Below are positions 19,212-27,888 of a stretch of 64,000 nt of DNA, piece after piece. Origin of the DNA: Leisingera daeponensis DSM 23529 (GTDB lineage: Bacteria > Pseudomonadota > Alphaproteobacteria > Rhodobacterales > Rhodobacteraceae). Numbering within the stretch: position 1 is the stretch's first letter; each line of letters opens with the position of its first letter. The stretch is taken from assembly GCF_000473145.1 (NCBI RefSeq), contig NZ_KI421500.1, positions 3,249,725 through 3,313,724 on the forward strand. The letters are read 5' to 3'. Both the position numbers and the translations under genes were made by a program. The notes below the pieces were generated by a model that saw nothing but the letters and a program-made list of their open reading frames with translations, did not search any database and had not been told where the DNA came from.

Positions 19212-19652
19212 ATGACCAAGATGATGCCGGCCACCGACCGTTCGCTGCCAATTGCTCTGCTCCGGGCGCGGGAACGTGTGATGGGTCCGATCCGGGCGCT
19301 GCTGAGCGGCGCGGGTCTGACCGAGCAGCAGTGGCGGGTGCTGCGGGTGGTGCAGGAAGACGGGCCGATCGACCCGACCCAGATCGCTGACAAGGCCTGC
19401 CTGCTGCTGCCAAGCCTGACGCGGATCCTGCAGAAGCTGGAGGAGAAGCAGCTGATCAGCCGCGCGCGCGACAAGGAGGACCGCCGCCGCCAGGTGGTGC
19501 GGATCGCGCCTGCGGGCGAGAAGGTCATCGCCGACAACATCGAGGCGAGTCTGGAGCTGATGAACCGGACCCGGGCCAGGATGGGGCCTGAACGCTATGA
19601 GGCGCTTTTGGATCTGCTGAACGAACTGGACCAGATTGATCTGACGGAGTGA
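19212..19652 (+). CDS. hpaR: MarR-family regulator of homoprotocatechuate degradation
   Basis: The protein is 146 aa with a winged helix: LTEQQWRVLRVVQEDGPIDP, IADKACLLLPSLTRILQKLEE and the wing SRARDKEDRRRQVVRIAPAG. It is divergent from the hpa operon with a palindrome between, as for HpaR repressors that respond to hydroxyphenylacetate-type ligands. A G-rich ribosome site lies ~14 bases upstream of ATG 19212. An ATG at 19224 is also possible. Confidence 0.88.
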   Translation: MTKMMPATDRSLPIALLRARERVMGPIRALLSGAGLTEQQWRVLRVVQEDGPIDPTQIADKACLLLPSLTRILQKLEEKQLISRARDKEDRRRQVVRIAPAGEKVIADNIEASLELMNRTRARMGPERYEALLDLLNELDQIDLTE

Positions 19653-19924
19653 GTCGCTGCTGCCGCATCTGGCGCGGATGTCCGGGCGGGTGACGCAAAC
19701 CGGGCAGCGCGGGGATTTTCGGACACCTGTCTTTGAATTCTTTATTTTGTCAATGTAATCAGAAGTTTGCTTTCTAACGACAGCCTCCGGGTGCCGGTTA
19801 TCCCGCCGCAGCCGAATGGGTGAATTCGCGCTGCTGCCGCAAATGGCGCGGCGGGTGTCCGAAATCGCTCTGTGAAGACCGGCGTTTCTCAACAACTGTT
19901 GCAAGGACAGTTGATGAGGACATC

Positions 19925-21175
19925 ATGCGGTACTCCGGCCTGAAAGTGATCAAGGAGGCCCTGACGGGCCACAAGGGATGGCGCCCCGCCTGGCGCGATC
20001 CGGAACCCAAGAAAAGCTACGATGTGGTGATCATCGGCGGCGGCGGGCACGGGCTGGCGACGGCCTATTACCTGGCCAAGAACCATGGGGTAACCAATGT
20101 CGCGGTGATTGAGAAGGGCTGGATCGGCGGCGGCAACGTGGGCCGCAACACCACCATCATCCGCTCCAACTACCTGCTGGATGGCAACGAGCCGTTTTAT
20201 GAGCTGTCGCTGAAACTGTGGGAAGGGCTGGAGCAGGACTTCAACTACAACGCCATGGTGAGCCAGCGCGGCATTCTGAACCTGGTGCATACGGACGCGC
20301 AGCGTGATGCGGCGCGGCGCCGGGGCAATGCGATGATCTTGAACGGCTCGGACGCCGAGCTGCTGGATGCCGAGGGCGTGCGGGCGATGTACCCCTTCCT
20401 GAACTTCAACGACGCGCGGTTTCCCATCAAGGGCGGACTGCTGCACCGCCGCGGCGGCACCGTGCGCCATGACGCGGTGGCCTGGGGCTATGCCCGCGGT
20501 GCCGACCTGCGGGGCGTGGACATCATCCAGAACTGCGAAGTCACCGGCTTCCGGATCGAGAACGGCAAATGCCTGGGCGTGGAGACCAGCAAGGGCTTTA
20601 TCGGTGCGAACAAGGTGGCGAGCTGCGTTGCCGGATCGTCGAGCCGGGTGATGGAGAAGGCGGGGATGCGCCTGCCGATCGAAAGCCATGTGCTGCAGGC
20701 CTTTGTCTCCGAGGGGCTGAAGCCGGTGCTGGACGGTGTCGTCACCTTCGGCGCGGGCCACTTCTATGTCAGCCAGTCGGACAAGGGCGGCCTGGTCTTC
20801 GGCGGCGACCTGGACATGTACAATTCCTATGCGCAGCGCGGCAACCTGCCGGTGGTCGAGGACGTGATGGAAGGCGGCATGGCGCTGATGCCGATGCTGG
20901 GCCGGGTGCGGATGCTGCGCAGCTGGGGCGGCATCATGGACATGTCGATGGACGGCTCGCCCTTCATCGACAAGACCCATATCGACGGCCTCTATTTCAA
21001 CGGCGGCTGGTGCTACGGCGGGTTCAAGGCAACCCCGGCCTCGGGCTGGTGCTATGCGCATCTGCTGGCGACGGACACGCCGCACAAGGTGGCCGCGGCC
21101 TACCGGCTCGACCGGTTCCGGCGCGGCTGCATGATCGACGAAAAGGGCCAGGGCGCCCAGCCGAACCTGCACTGA
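19925..21175 (+). CDS. mgdA: N-methylglutamate dehydrogenase subunit A (SoxB-like flavoprotein)
   Basis: The protein is 416 aa, related to the beta subunit of heterotetrameric sarcosine oxidase. Residues ~32-70 form the FAD dinucleotide fold (YDVVIIGGGGHGLATAYYLA). His174 in GLLHRRGGTVRHDAVAWGYA lies where sarcosine oxidases attach FMN covalently. GAGGA before ATG 19925 sets the start. The family alone could be sarcosine oxidase; N-methylglutamate is preferred because mgsABC, gmaS, tmm and dmm are all in the same window. It should oxidise N-methylglutamate to glutamate plus a one-carbon unit. First of four genes with tight spacing. Confidence 0.85.
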   Translation: MRYSGLKVIKEALTGHKGWRPAWRDPEPKKSYDVVIIGGGGHGLATAYYLAKNHGVTNVAVIEKGWIGGGNVGRNTTIIRSNYLLDGNEPFYELSLKLWEGLEQDFNYNAMVSQRGILNLVHTDAQRDAARRRGNAMILNGSDAELLDAEGVRAMYPFLNFNDARFPIKGGLLHRRGGTVRHDAVAWGYARGADLRGVDIIQNCEVTGFRIENGKCLGVETSKGFIGANKVASCVAGSSSRVMEKAGMRLPIESHVLQAFVSEGLKPVLDGVVTFGAGHFYVSQSDKGGLVFGGDLDMYNSYAQRGNLPVVEDVMEGGMALMPMLGRVRMLRSWGGIMDMSMDGSPFIDKTHIDGLYFNGGWCYGGFKATPASGWCYAHLLATDTPHKVAAAYRLDRFRRGCMIDEKGQGAQPNLH

Positions 21176-21191
21176 GGAAAGGACAGAAGCG

Positions 21192-21479
21192 ATGATTATC
21201 AACCATCCGATCCTCGGGCCGCGGGATGCGCAGGAGTTCACCTATCTGGGGGACGCCAGCCTGATCGACCGGCCGGACTGGCAGGCCGAAGACGCGGCGG
21301 ATCAGTTTCACGATTACCTGTATCTGCGCGACAACCCGGCGGGCGAGCACCGCGAATTGTGGTTCCATGAGCAGGGCGACCGCTCCTGGCTGGTGGTGAC
21401 CCGCAACACCGTGACCCATGAAATCCTGACTGTCGAACTGGCCCGCGATGTGGCCCGGGCAAGGGGGCGCAGCAAATGA
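21192..21479 (+). CDS. mgdB: N-methylglutamate dehydrogenase subunit B (SoxD-like delta subunit)
   Basis: The protein is 95 aa of the SoxD family: LGPRDAQEFTYLGDASLIDRP, YLYLRDNPAGEHRELWFH and RNTVTHEILTV. Sarcosine oxidase delta subunits normally bind zinc through Cys residues near the N-terminus (CPxCG) and after the HxxGC motif. This protein has no cysteine at all: the N-terminal motif reads NHPILGPRD and the second reads HEQGDRSW. It is therefore a zinc-free or altered structural subunit. Its stop overlaps the mgdC start by four bases. Confidence 0.85.
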   Translation: MIINHPILGPRDAQEFTYLGDASLIDRPDWQAEDAADQFHDYLYLRDNPAGEHRELWFHEQGDRSWLVVTRNTVTHEILTVELARDVARARGRSK

Positions 21480-24400
21480 CTGACGCAGTGATCAATGCCG
21501 GTGCCATGGCGTTCCGTGCAGATGGCAGCAATGGCACCCGCAAGGGGGTGCAGGTCAACCGTCTGGACGGCGGTCTGATCAACGGCGGCAGGAAGCTGGG
21601 CTTCACCTTTGACGGCAAGCGCTACCAGGGGTTTGAGGGCGATACGCTGGCCTCGGCCCTGCTGGCAAACGGCGTGCGGCTGATGGGCCGCTCGTTCAAG
21701 TACCACCGTCCGCGGGGCGTGCTGACCTCCGGCTCGGAGGAGCCGAACGCGCTGGTCGAGCTGCGCAGCGGCGGGCGGCAGGAGCCGAACACCCGCGCCA
21801 CCGTGGCGGAGCTGTATGACGGGCTGGAGGCAAATTCGCAGAACCGCTGGCCGTCGCTGCAGCATGACGTCATGGGCGTAAACGACCGGTTCTCGAACTT
21901 CCTGACCGCGGGCTTCTACTACAAGACCTTCATGTGGCCCGCGGCGTTCTGGGAGAAGGTTTATGAGCCGATCATCCGGAAGGCGGCCGGCCTTGGCAGC
22001 ATCAGTTTCGAGGCCGACCCGGATGCCTATGACAAGGGCTTCCTGCATTGCGACCTTCTGGTGATCGGGGCGGGGCCCGCCGGCCTGATGGCGGCGCTGA
22101 CCGCGGGCCGGGCCGGGGCGCAGGTGATCATCGCGGATGAAGACTTCCTGCTGGGCGGGCGCCTCAATGCCGAAACATTCGGCGTCGGTGATCTGACCGG
22201 TTCCGCCTGGGTGGAACTGGCGCAGGCGGAACTGGCCGCGATGCCGAATGTGCGGGTGATGCCGCGCACCACCATCATCGGGGCCTTCGACCACGGCATC
22301 TATGGCGCGGTGGAGCGGGTGGCTGATCATGTGCCGGCGCCGGAGGCGGGCAAGCCGCGGCAGATCCTGTGGCGGATCTACTCCAAGCGGGCGATGCTGG
22401 CGGCAGGCGCCACCGAGCGGCCCATCGCGTTTGAGAACAACGACCGTCCGGGCGTGATGCTGGCCGGTGCGGTGCGCGCCTATGCCAACCGCTGGGCGGT
22501 GACGCCGGATCAGACGGTTGCGGTCTTCACCAACAACGACGACGGCCACCGCACTGCTGCCGACCTGATCGCCAAAGGCGTGAAGGTGACGGCGGTGATC
22601 GACACCCGCGCCGATGCGCCCAAGGTCGAAGGTGCCGAGCTGTTTGCCGGTGCGCAGGTGATCGGCACCAAGGGCCGGCTGGGTCTGGAATGGGCGCGGG
22701 TGCGTCTGGCAAATGGCTCCACCCGCGACGTGCCTTGCGGCGCGCTGGCGGTGTCCGGCGGCTGGAACCCGAATGTGCATCTGACCTGCCACCAGCGCGG
22801 CCGCCCGGCCTGGCGCGAGGACATTGCAGCCTTTGTGCCGGCGGGAGAGCTGCCGCAGAACATGGCCGTGGCAGGTGCGGCCAATGGCGATTTCTCCACC
22901 GCAGCCGCATTGCGGGCCGGGGCCGAGGGCGCGGTGGCTGCACTGTCGGAACTGGGGATCGAGGCCAAGGCGGGTGATCTGCCCGAGGCCGAGGATGCGC
23001 CGGTTAACGTGACCCCCTTCTGGTACGTGAAGGAAGGCAAGGGCCGCGCCTGGCTGGACCAGCAGAACGACGTCACCGTCAAGGACGTCAAGCTGGCGCA
23101 TCAGGAAAACTTCCGCTCTGTCGAGCATCTGAAGCGCTATACCACACTGGGCATGGCGACCGATCAGGGCAAGACCTCCAACATGGGCGGTCTGGCGGTC
23201 ATGGCCGAGCTGGCGGGCAAGCAGATCCCCGAGGTCGGCACCACCATGTTCCGCCCGCCCTATACGCCGGTGTCCTTCGGTGTGATGGCGGGCCGGTCGG
23301 TGGGCGAAGAGTTCCGCCCCACCCGCAAGACCCCCAGCCACAAATGGGCTGAGGAGCAGGGCGCGGTGTTTGTCGAGGTGGGCCAGTGGCTGCGGGCGCA
23401 GTGGTTCCCCAAGGCGGGCGAAACCCATTGGCGGCAGTCGGTGGACCGCGAGGTGCTGCAAACCCGTAATTCTGTCGGCGTCTGCGACGTGACCACGCTG
23501 GGCAAGATCGACGTGCAGGGCAAGGATGCCGCCGAGTTCCTGAACAAGATGTATGCCAACGCCTTTGCCAAGCTGCCGGTGGGCAAGGTCCGCTATGGCC
23601 TGATGCTGCGCGAGGATGGCATCGCCTATGACGATGGCACCGCGGCGCGGTTTGCCGAGGATCATTTCGTGGTGACCACCACCACCGCCAACGCAGTTCT
23701 GGTCTACCGCAACATGGAGTTTGCGCGCCAGTGCCTGTTCCCGGACATGGATGTGCAGCTGATCTCGACCACCGAGGCCTGGGCACAGTTCGCGGTGGCG
23801 GGTCCGAATGCCCGCAAGCTCTTGCAAAAGGTCGTGGACCCCGAGTTCGACATCTCGAACGAGGCGTTCCCGTTCATGGGCTGCGGTGAAGTGACCGTCG
23901 CGGGCGGCTGCCGGGCGCGGCTGTTCCGGATCTCCTTCTCGGGCGAGCTGGCCTATGAGATCGCGGTGCCGACCCGGTACGGCGATGCGATGATCCGTAA
24001 GCTGATGGAAGCGGGCGAGGAGTTCGGCGCGGTGCCATACGGCACCGAGGCGCTGGGCGTCATGCGGATCGAGAAGGGCCATGCGGCCGGCAATGAGCTG
24101 AACGGCACCACCTCGGCGCTGAACCTGGGCATGGGGCGGATGGTCAGCAAGAAGAAGGACTGCATCGGCAACGTGCTGAGTGAGCGGCCGGGCATGAACC
24201 AGGACGATGCGCTGAAGCTGGTGGGCTTCAAGCCGGTCAATTCTGCCGATCCGGTGCAGGCCGGGGCGCATCTGATGAACGCCGAGGGCGAGGTCAGCGC
24301 CGCCACCGATCAGGGCTACATCACCTCAGCCGCTTATTCGCCGGTGCTGGGCTGTTCGATCGGGATCGGCTTCCTGAAGCGCGGCGACGCGCGGCTGGGC

Positions 24401-24502
24401 GAGGTGATCCGCGCAGTCAACCCGCTGGAGGGCAAGGAAACCCGGGTCGAGGTTGTCAGCGCGCATTTTGTGGATCCGGAAGGGGAGCGTCTCCGTGGGT
24501 AA
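21476..24502 (+). CDS. mgdC: N-methylglutamate dehydrogenase subunit C (SoxA-like alpha subunit with GcvT domain)
   Basis: The protein is 1008 aa. Residues ~15-105 form the Fer2_4-type N-terminal fold (KLGFTFDGKRYQGFEGDTLA, SFKYHRPRGVLTSG). Residues ~180-500 are the FAD/NAD-binding alpha domain (LLVIGAGPAGLMAALTAGRA). A C-terminal aminomethyltransferase (GcvT) domain runs from ~610 to the end (VLQTRNSVGVCDVTTLGKID, GPNARKLLQKV) and should bind tetrahydrofolate. Known sarcosine oxidase alpha subunits pass the methyl-derived carbon to folate through this domain; the same is inferred here. ATGA overlap with mgdB, and it overlaps mgdD by eight bases. Confidence 0.88.
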   Translation: MTDAVINAGAMAFRADGSNGTRKGVQVNRLDGGLINGGRKLGFTFDGKRYQGFEGDTLASALLANGVRLMGRSFKYHRPRGVLTSGSEEPNALVELRSGGRQEPNTRATVAELYDGLEANSQNRWPSLQHDVMGVNDRFSNFLTAGFYYKTFMWPAAFWEKVYEPIIRKAAGLGSISFEADPDAYDKGFLHCDLLVIGAGPAGLMAALTAGRAGAQVIIADEDFLLGGRLNAETFGVGDLTGSAWVELAQAELAAMPNVRVMPRTTIIGAFDHGIYGAVERVADHVPAPEAGKPRQILWRIYSKRAMLAAGATERPIAFENNDRPGVMLAGAVRAYANRWAVTPDQTVAVFTNNDDGHRTAADLIAKGVKVTAVIDTRADAPKVEGAELFAGAQVIGTKGRLGLEWARVRLANGSTRDVPCGALAVSGGWNPNVHLTCHQRGRPAWREDIAAFVPAGELPQNMAVAGAANGDFSTAAALRAGAEGAVAALSELGIEAKAGDLPEAEDAPVNVTPFWYVKEGKGRAWLDQQNDVTVKDVKLAHQENFRSVEHLKRYTTLGMATDQGKTSNMGGLAVMAELAGKQIPEVGTTMFRPPYTPVSFGVMAGRSVGEEFRPTRKTPSHKWAEEQGAVFVEVGQWLRAQWFPKAGETHWRQSVDREVLQTRNSVGVCDVTTLGKIDVQGKDAAEFLNKMYANAFAKLPVGKVRYGLMLREDGIAYDDGTAARFAEDHFVVTTTTANAVLVYRNMEFARQCLFPDMDVQLISTTEAWAQFAVAGPNARKLLQKVVDPEFDISNEAFPFMGCGEVTVAGGCRARLFRISFSGELAYEIAVPTRYGDAMIRKLMEAGEEFGAVPYGTEALGVMRIEKGHAAGNELNGTTSALNLGMGRMVSKKKDCIGNVLSERPGMNQDDALKLVGFKPVNSADPVQAGAHLMNAEGEVSAATDQGYITSAAYSPVLGCSIGIGFLKRGDARLGEVIRAVNPLEGKETRVEVVSAHFVDPEGERLRG

Positions 24503-25076
24503 GTTTGATCAGCATGGGCTGAAAGCCATCTCTCCGCTGGGCGGGCATGAGCCGCGGGCGGACGCCTTCACCGGCTTCCTGATCCGGGAAGTCACCGACC
24601 GGGCGCTGGCCTCGCTGGCGGCGCGGCAAGGGCAGGGGCAGGCGGTTAAATCCGCCGCCGCAGCTTACCTGGGCGGCGCCTTGGCGGAGGCTGCGCGCTG
24701 GAGCGCGGCAGGGGAGTTTGCCGCCTGGTGGATGGGGCCGGATCTGTGGATGGTCTCAGCCCCGCATGACAGCCACGAGCTGCTGGCGGCTGAGCTGAAA
24801 CGGGCAGTCGGCGGCGCGGGCTCCGTGGTGGAGCAGACCGACGGCTGGTGCAGTTTCGGCATCGAGGGTGCGCGCTGTTACGATGTGCTGGAGCGGCTGT
24901 GCAACGCCAACATCCGCGCGGGCAAGGCGGGAGATGCCACCCGCACCTCGATCGAGCATCTGGGAGTGTTCCTGCTGTGCCATGAGCCGGGGGAGAGATA
25001 TTCGGTCATCGGCCCGCGCTCCTCCGCAGCATCGCTGCATCACGCACTGACGGCGGCGGCGAAGTCGGTTATCTGA
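24495..25076 (+). CDS. mgdD: N-methylglutamate dehydrogenase subunit D (SoxG-like gamma subunit)
   Basis: The protein is 193 aa with low-complexity Ala-rich stretches, related to the sarcosine oxidase gamma subunit (GcvT-like half domain; e.g. TDGWCSFGIEGARCYDVLERLC and a C-terminal RTSIEHLGVFLLCH). Start GTG 24495 follows GGGGAG and overlaps the mgdC end. The operon ends here with a terminator at 25099. The gamma subunit is the most divergent part of such complexes, so identification relies partly on gene order. Confidence 0.85.
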   Translation: MGKFDQHGLKAISPLGGHEPRADAFTGFLIREVTDRALASLAARQGQGQAVKSAAAAYLGGALAEAARWSAAGEFAAWWMGPDLWMVSAPHDSHELLAAELKRAVGGAGSVVEQTDGWCSFGIEGARCYDVLERLCNANIRAGKAGDATRTSIEHLGVFLLCHEPGERYSVIGPRSSAASLHHALTAAAKSVI

Positions 25077-25098
25077 GTAAACTGCACGCCGATTGAAG

Positions 25099-25126
25099 CC
25101 GCCCGGCCATAGTGCCGGGCGGTTTG
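25099..25126 (+). terminator. Rho-independent terminator of mgdABCD
   Basis: Perfect stem CCGCCCGGC / GCCGGGCGG with a 6-base loop, followed by TTTG, 22 bases after the mgdD stop. Confidence 0.8.
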
Positions 25127-25280
25127 CCTTTGGCGGACGGAGACGGTCAAAGGAACTGGCTGGCCTGCGTGCGGGGGCTGGATGCCTCCGGCGGGAGTAT
25201 TTCCGGAAAGATGAAAAGAACCGGAACAGTCTTGGACTGAGCGCGGCTGCTAGGGGCTATTTCGAGAAAGGGCCGCGGCG

Positions 25281-26285
25281 TCAGACCGACGGGATCGGCC
25301 GGTTGTCCTGGACCCGGAACAGGTTCACCTTGCGGCGTTCCTCCTGCGGGGTGACGCCGAAGCTTTCGCGGTAGTGCTGCGACAGGGTGGAGGAGGTGGC
25401 GTAGCCCACCGCATTGGCGATCGAGGTGATCGAGTCGCGCGAATACATCACCAGCTGCCGCGCCGCGTTCATCCGCAGGGTGCGGTAGTAGATGGCCGGG
25501 CTTTGGCCGGTAGCGGCTTTGAAGCTGCGTTCCAGCTGGCGCGGCGAGACGCCGATTTCGCTGGCCGCATCGCGGATCGACACCGGATGCTCCAGATTGT
25601 CGGCAAACAGCTCAACCGCCTTGGCGACCGGCGGCGGCAGGCTGTCGGCGGTGCTGTCGGTCTTGAAGGCGGGGATCTTCTGGCGCACGCCCTCGGCGCG
25701 GACCATCGGATGCTGGAACCAGCAGGCGACCTCGGTCATCACTGCATCGCCCAATGTCTGTTCGATAAGTTTCAGCGACAGATCGAACATCGCCGCAGCG
25801 CCGCTGGCGGTAAAGCGGCGGCGGTCCAGCACGATCACGTCGTCCACGGTGGCCAGCGACGGGAATTCGGCAGTGAAGGCGGCCTTGTAGCACCAGTGGA
25901 CCGAGCAGCTGTGCCCGTCCAGCAGGCCGGAGCGGGCCAGCGGGAACACGCCGCCGGAGACCGCGCCCATCTTGGTGCCGTGGCGGGCCAGGTGGCGCAG
26001 CTTGCCGTTGGAGCCCTTGGGGTCCTGGAATTTGCCTTGCGGGCTGGACAGCAGGAACAGGGTGTCGATGTCTTCGGTCTGGTCCAGCGAACAGTCGGGC
26101 TGGAACGCCACATTGGCGGAGGCGTTCACGCTGGCGCCGGTCTCGGAGATCAGTTTCCATCGGAAAGTTTCGGTGCCGGCAATTTCATTTGCCGCCCGCA
26201 GGGGTTCGATGGCCGATGTCAGGCAGGCCATTGGAAAGCCGGGGAAAATCAGAAAGCCGAGGGTCATGGTGTTGTCGCGCTGCAT
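25281..26285 (-). CDS. GlxA-family regulator (DJ-1/PfpI-like domain plus AraC HTH)
   Basis: The protein is 334 aa. Residues 1-~175 are a DJ-1/PfpI-type sensor domain (LGFLIFPGFPMACLTSAIEPL). The usual nucleophile position reads AVSGGVF, so Cys is replaced by Ser and enzymatic activity is unlikely. Residues ~220-320 contain a double AraC HTH (VSIRDAASEIGVSPRQLERSFK, ITSIANAVGYATSSTLSQHYRESFG). This architecture is shared by regulators of betaine, carnitine and sarcosine catabolism. Its location between mgdABCD (convergent) and tmm makes it a candidate activator of methylated-amine genes, but this is inference. Confidence 0.9.
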   Translation of the reverse strand: MQRDNTMTLGFLIFPGFPMACLTSAIEPLRAANEIAGTETFRWKLISETGASVNASANVAFQPDCSLDQTEDIDTLFLLSSPQGKFQDPKGSNGKLRHLARHGTKMGAVSGGVFPLARSGLLDGHSCSVHWCYKAAFTAEFPSLATVDDVIVLDRRRFTASGAAAMFDLSLKLIEQTLGDAVMTEVACWFQHPMVRAEGVRQKIPAFKTDSTADSLPPPVAKAVELFADNLEHPVSIRDAASEIGVSPRQLERSFKAATGQSPAIYYRTLRMNAARQLVMYSRDSITSIANAVGYATSSTLSQHYRESFGVTPQEERRKVNLFRVQDNRPIPSV

Positions 26286-26378
26286 GGGGTTGATCTTAGC
26301 TTGCGAAAGGGGATTCGCACAGCAGCGAAAGGGTGCCCGCGCCGTACAGGAAGGGGAAAACGGCGCGGGCGGATCTGC

Positions 26379-27725
26379 TTAGTTTTGCAGATATGATTCC
26401 AGCGAGTCGTCCAGGGCGTCCTTCCACGGGGTGTGGTGAACAGGCGCCATGGTGCCGGTGATCACTGATTTGTAGGAGTTGTTGCGGAAGGCCATGATGT
26501 CCTGGGCCTTGTGCCCCTTCCATTCGTAGAAGGCCTGGCAGGCGCCGGCCACGTCGAAGGTCGGGTAATCGGTCTCCTCGATCAGCTCCAGCACGTAGTC
26601 GCCCTGGTATTTGATCGCGTATTTGATGTCGTCCGAGGCTTCTTCGCGCTCCTCGCGCTCTTTCACGTCGGCCAGCAGGGTTTCCTTGTCGGCGGGGATC
26701 TCGATCTTGCCCATGATCGCGTCGCGGACCCACCAGGCCTGGGCGTCGAACATGTTAAAGGTGAACCACTGATCCTGCATGCCCAGATAGAACATCTTGG
26801 GGTTATGGACGTAGGCCACGCCCTTGTAGAGATCGGCGGCGGCCAGGCGGTTGGCGGTTTTCAGGCGCAGATCGTCCGGCAGGAAGTTGAAGAAATGCTT
26901 GTAGCCGGTGCAGAGGATGATCGCGTCGACCTGTTTCTGGGTGCCGTCGACGAAGGTGGCGGTGTTGCCGCTGACCGATTCCAGCGCCGGTTTCTCTTCC
27001 CAGTTGTCCGGCCATTTGAAGCCCATCGGCGCCGAGCGGTAGGAGGAGGTGACGGATTTGCAGCCGTATTTCCAGCACTGCGAACCGATGTCTTCGGCGG
27101 AATAGGAGGCACCGAGGATCAGGATATCCTTGTCCTTGAACTCGCGGGCGTCGCGGAAGTCGTGGGCGTGCAGCACGCGGCCGTTGAAGGTGTCGAAACC
27201 GGGGTAGAACGGCACGTTCGGGGTGGAGAAATGGCCAGAGGCGCAGATCACGTGGTCGAAGTCTTCCTTGTAGGTGCTGTCCTTGGTGTGGTCGTGCACG
27301 GTGATGGTGAAATTGCCCTTGTCCTCGTTATAGTCAACCCAGCGGATGGGAGAGTTGAAACGGATCCATTTGCGCACGCCGGCCTTCTTCACCCGGCCTT
27401 CGATATAGTCGAACAGCACGGCGCGCGGCGGGTAGGAGGCAATCTGCTTGCCGAAATGCTCCTCAAACGAATAGTCGGCGAATTCCAGGCCTTCCTTGGG
27501 GCCGTTCGACCACAGGTAGCGGTACATCGAGCAGTGCACCGGCTCGCCGTTTTCATCCAGGCCGGTGCGCCAGGTGTAGTTCCACAGGCCGCCCCAGTCG
27601 TCCTGCTTTTCAAAGCAGACGATCTCCGGAATCTCTTCGCCTTTGTTGGCGGCGGACTGGAATGCGCGCAGCTGGGCCAGGCCGGAGGGGCCGGCGCCGA
27701 TGATGGCAATGCGTTTCTTGGTCAT
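26379..27725 (-). CDS. tmm: Trimethylamine monooxygenase
   Basis: The protein is 448 aa, a class B flavin monooxygenase oxidising trimethylamine to TMAO with NADPH and O2. FAD loop [20 protein letters not shown] signature region [24 protein letters not shown] loop [15 protein letters not shown]-terminal CTGYKHFF. The length and these motifs match the bacterial FMOs characterised as Tmm in Methylocella and Roseobacters. Start ATG 27725 follows GGGAGA; the frame upstream to 27815 runs through the promoter. The promoter shares a 48-bp block with dmmD. Confidence 0.93.
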   Translation of the reverse strand: MTKKRIAIIGAGPSGLAQLRAFQSAANKGEEIPEIVCFEKQDDWGGLWNYTWRTGLDENGEPVHCSMYRYLWSNGPKEGLEFADYSFEEHFGKQIASYPPRAVLFDYIEGRVKKAGVRKWIRFNSPIRWVDYNEDKGNFTITVHDHTKDSTYKEDFDHVICASGHFSTPNVPFYPGFDTFNGRVLHAHDFRDAREFKDKDILILGASYSAEDIGSQCWKYGCKSVTSSYRSAPMGFKWPDNWEEKPALESVSGNTATFVDGTQKQVDAIILCTGYKHFFNFLPDDLRLKTANRLAAADLYKGVAYVHNPKMFYLGMQDQWFTFNMFDAQAWWVRDAIMGKIEIPADKETLLADVKEREEREEASDDIKYAIKYQGDYVLELIEETDYPTFDVAGACQAFYEWKGHKAQDIMAFRNNSYKSVITGTMAPVHHTPWKDALDDSLESYLQN

Positions 27726-27736
27726 GTGGCTCTCCC

Positions 27737-27784
27737 ATTGGTATGGACCAATATTGTTGTTTGGTTCTTTTGGTCTGATCCAAT
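27737..27784 (-). promoter_or_regulatory. tmm promoter/operator block shared with dmmD
   Basis: This block lies 12-59 bases upstream of tmm and aligns over its whole length with 40714-40761 in front of dmmD, with only a few mismatches and one gap. It contains a perfect inverted repeat ATTGGT-N4-ACCAAT (27737-27752) close to the gene and a second element, TTGGTCTGATCCAA (27770-27783), further upstream; a third partial box, AGGTCCAAA, follows. The TTGGT/ACCAA half-sites resemble GntR/FadR-type operators, and a GntR/FCD gene lies 1.5 kb away. Confidence 0.7.
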
Positions 27785-27888
27785 AAGGTCCAAAATTGCA
27801 CCGCCGAGTCAACATATTTTCACCGAAGGAATACTTTTTTTCCCTGATTGGACTGGCGGGGGGGAATTTTATCGTTAGGATTCAGAAC

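Noticed and set aside
21314..24271. 985-codon open frame on the minus strand
   Set aside because: Antisense shadow of mgdC. Composition is His/Arg/Gly-rich with no domain, and high-GC codon bias explains the long open frame.
19925..25076. Sarcosine oxidase soxBDAG
   Set aside because: The family fits, but clustering with gmaS, mgsABC, tmm and dmm and the cysteine-free delta subunit favour N-methylglutamate dehydrogenase. Activity on sarcosine is not excluded.
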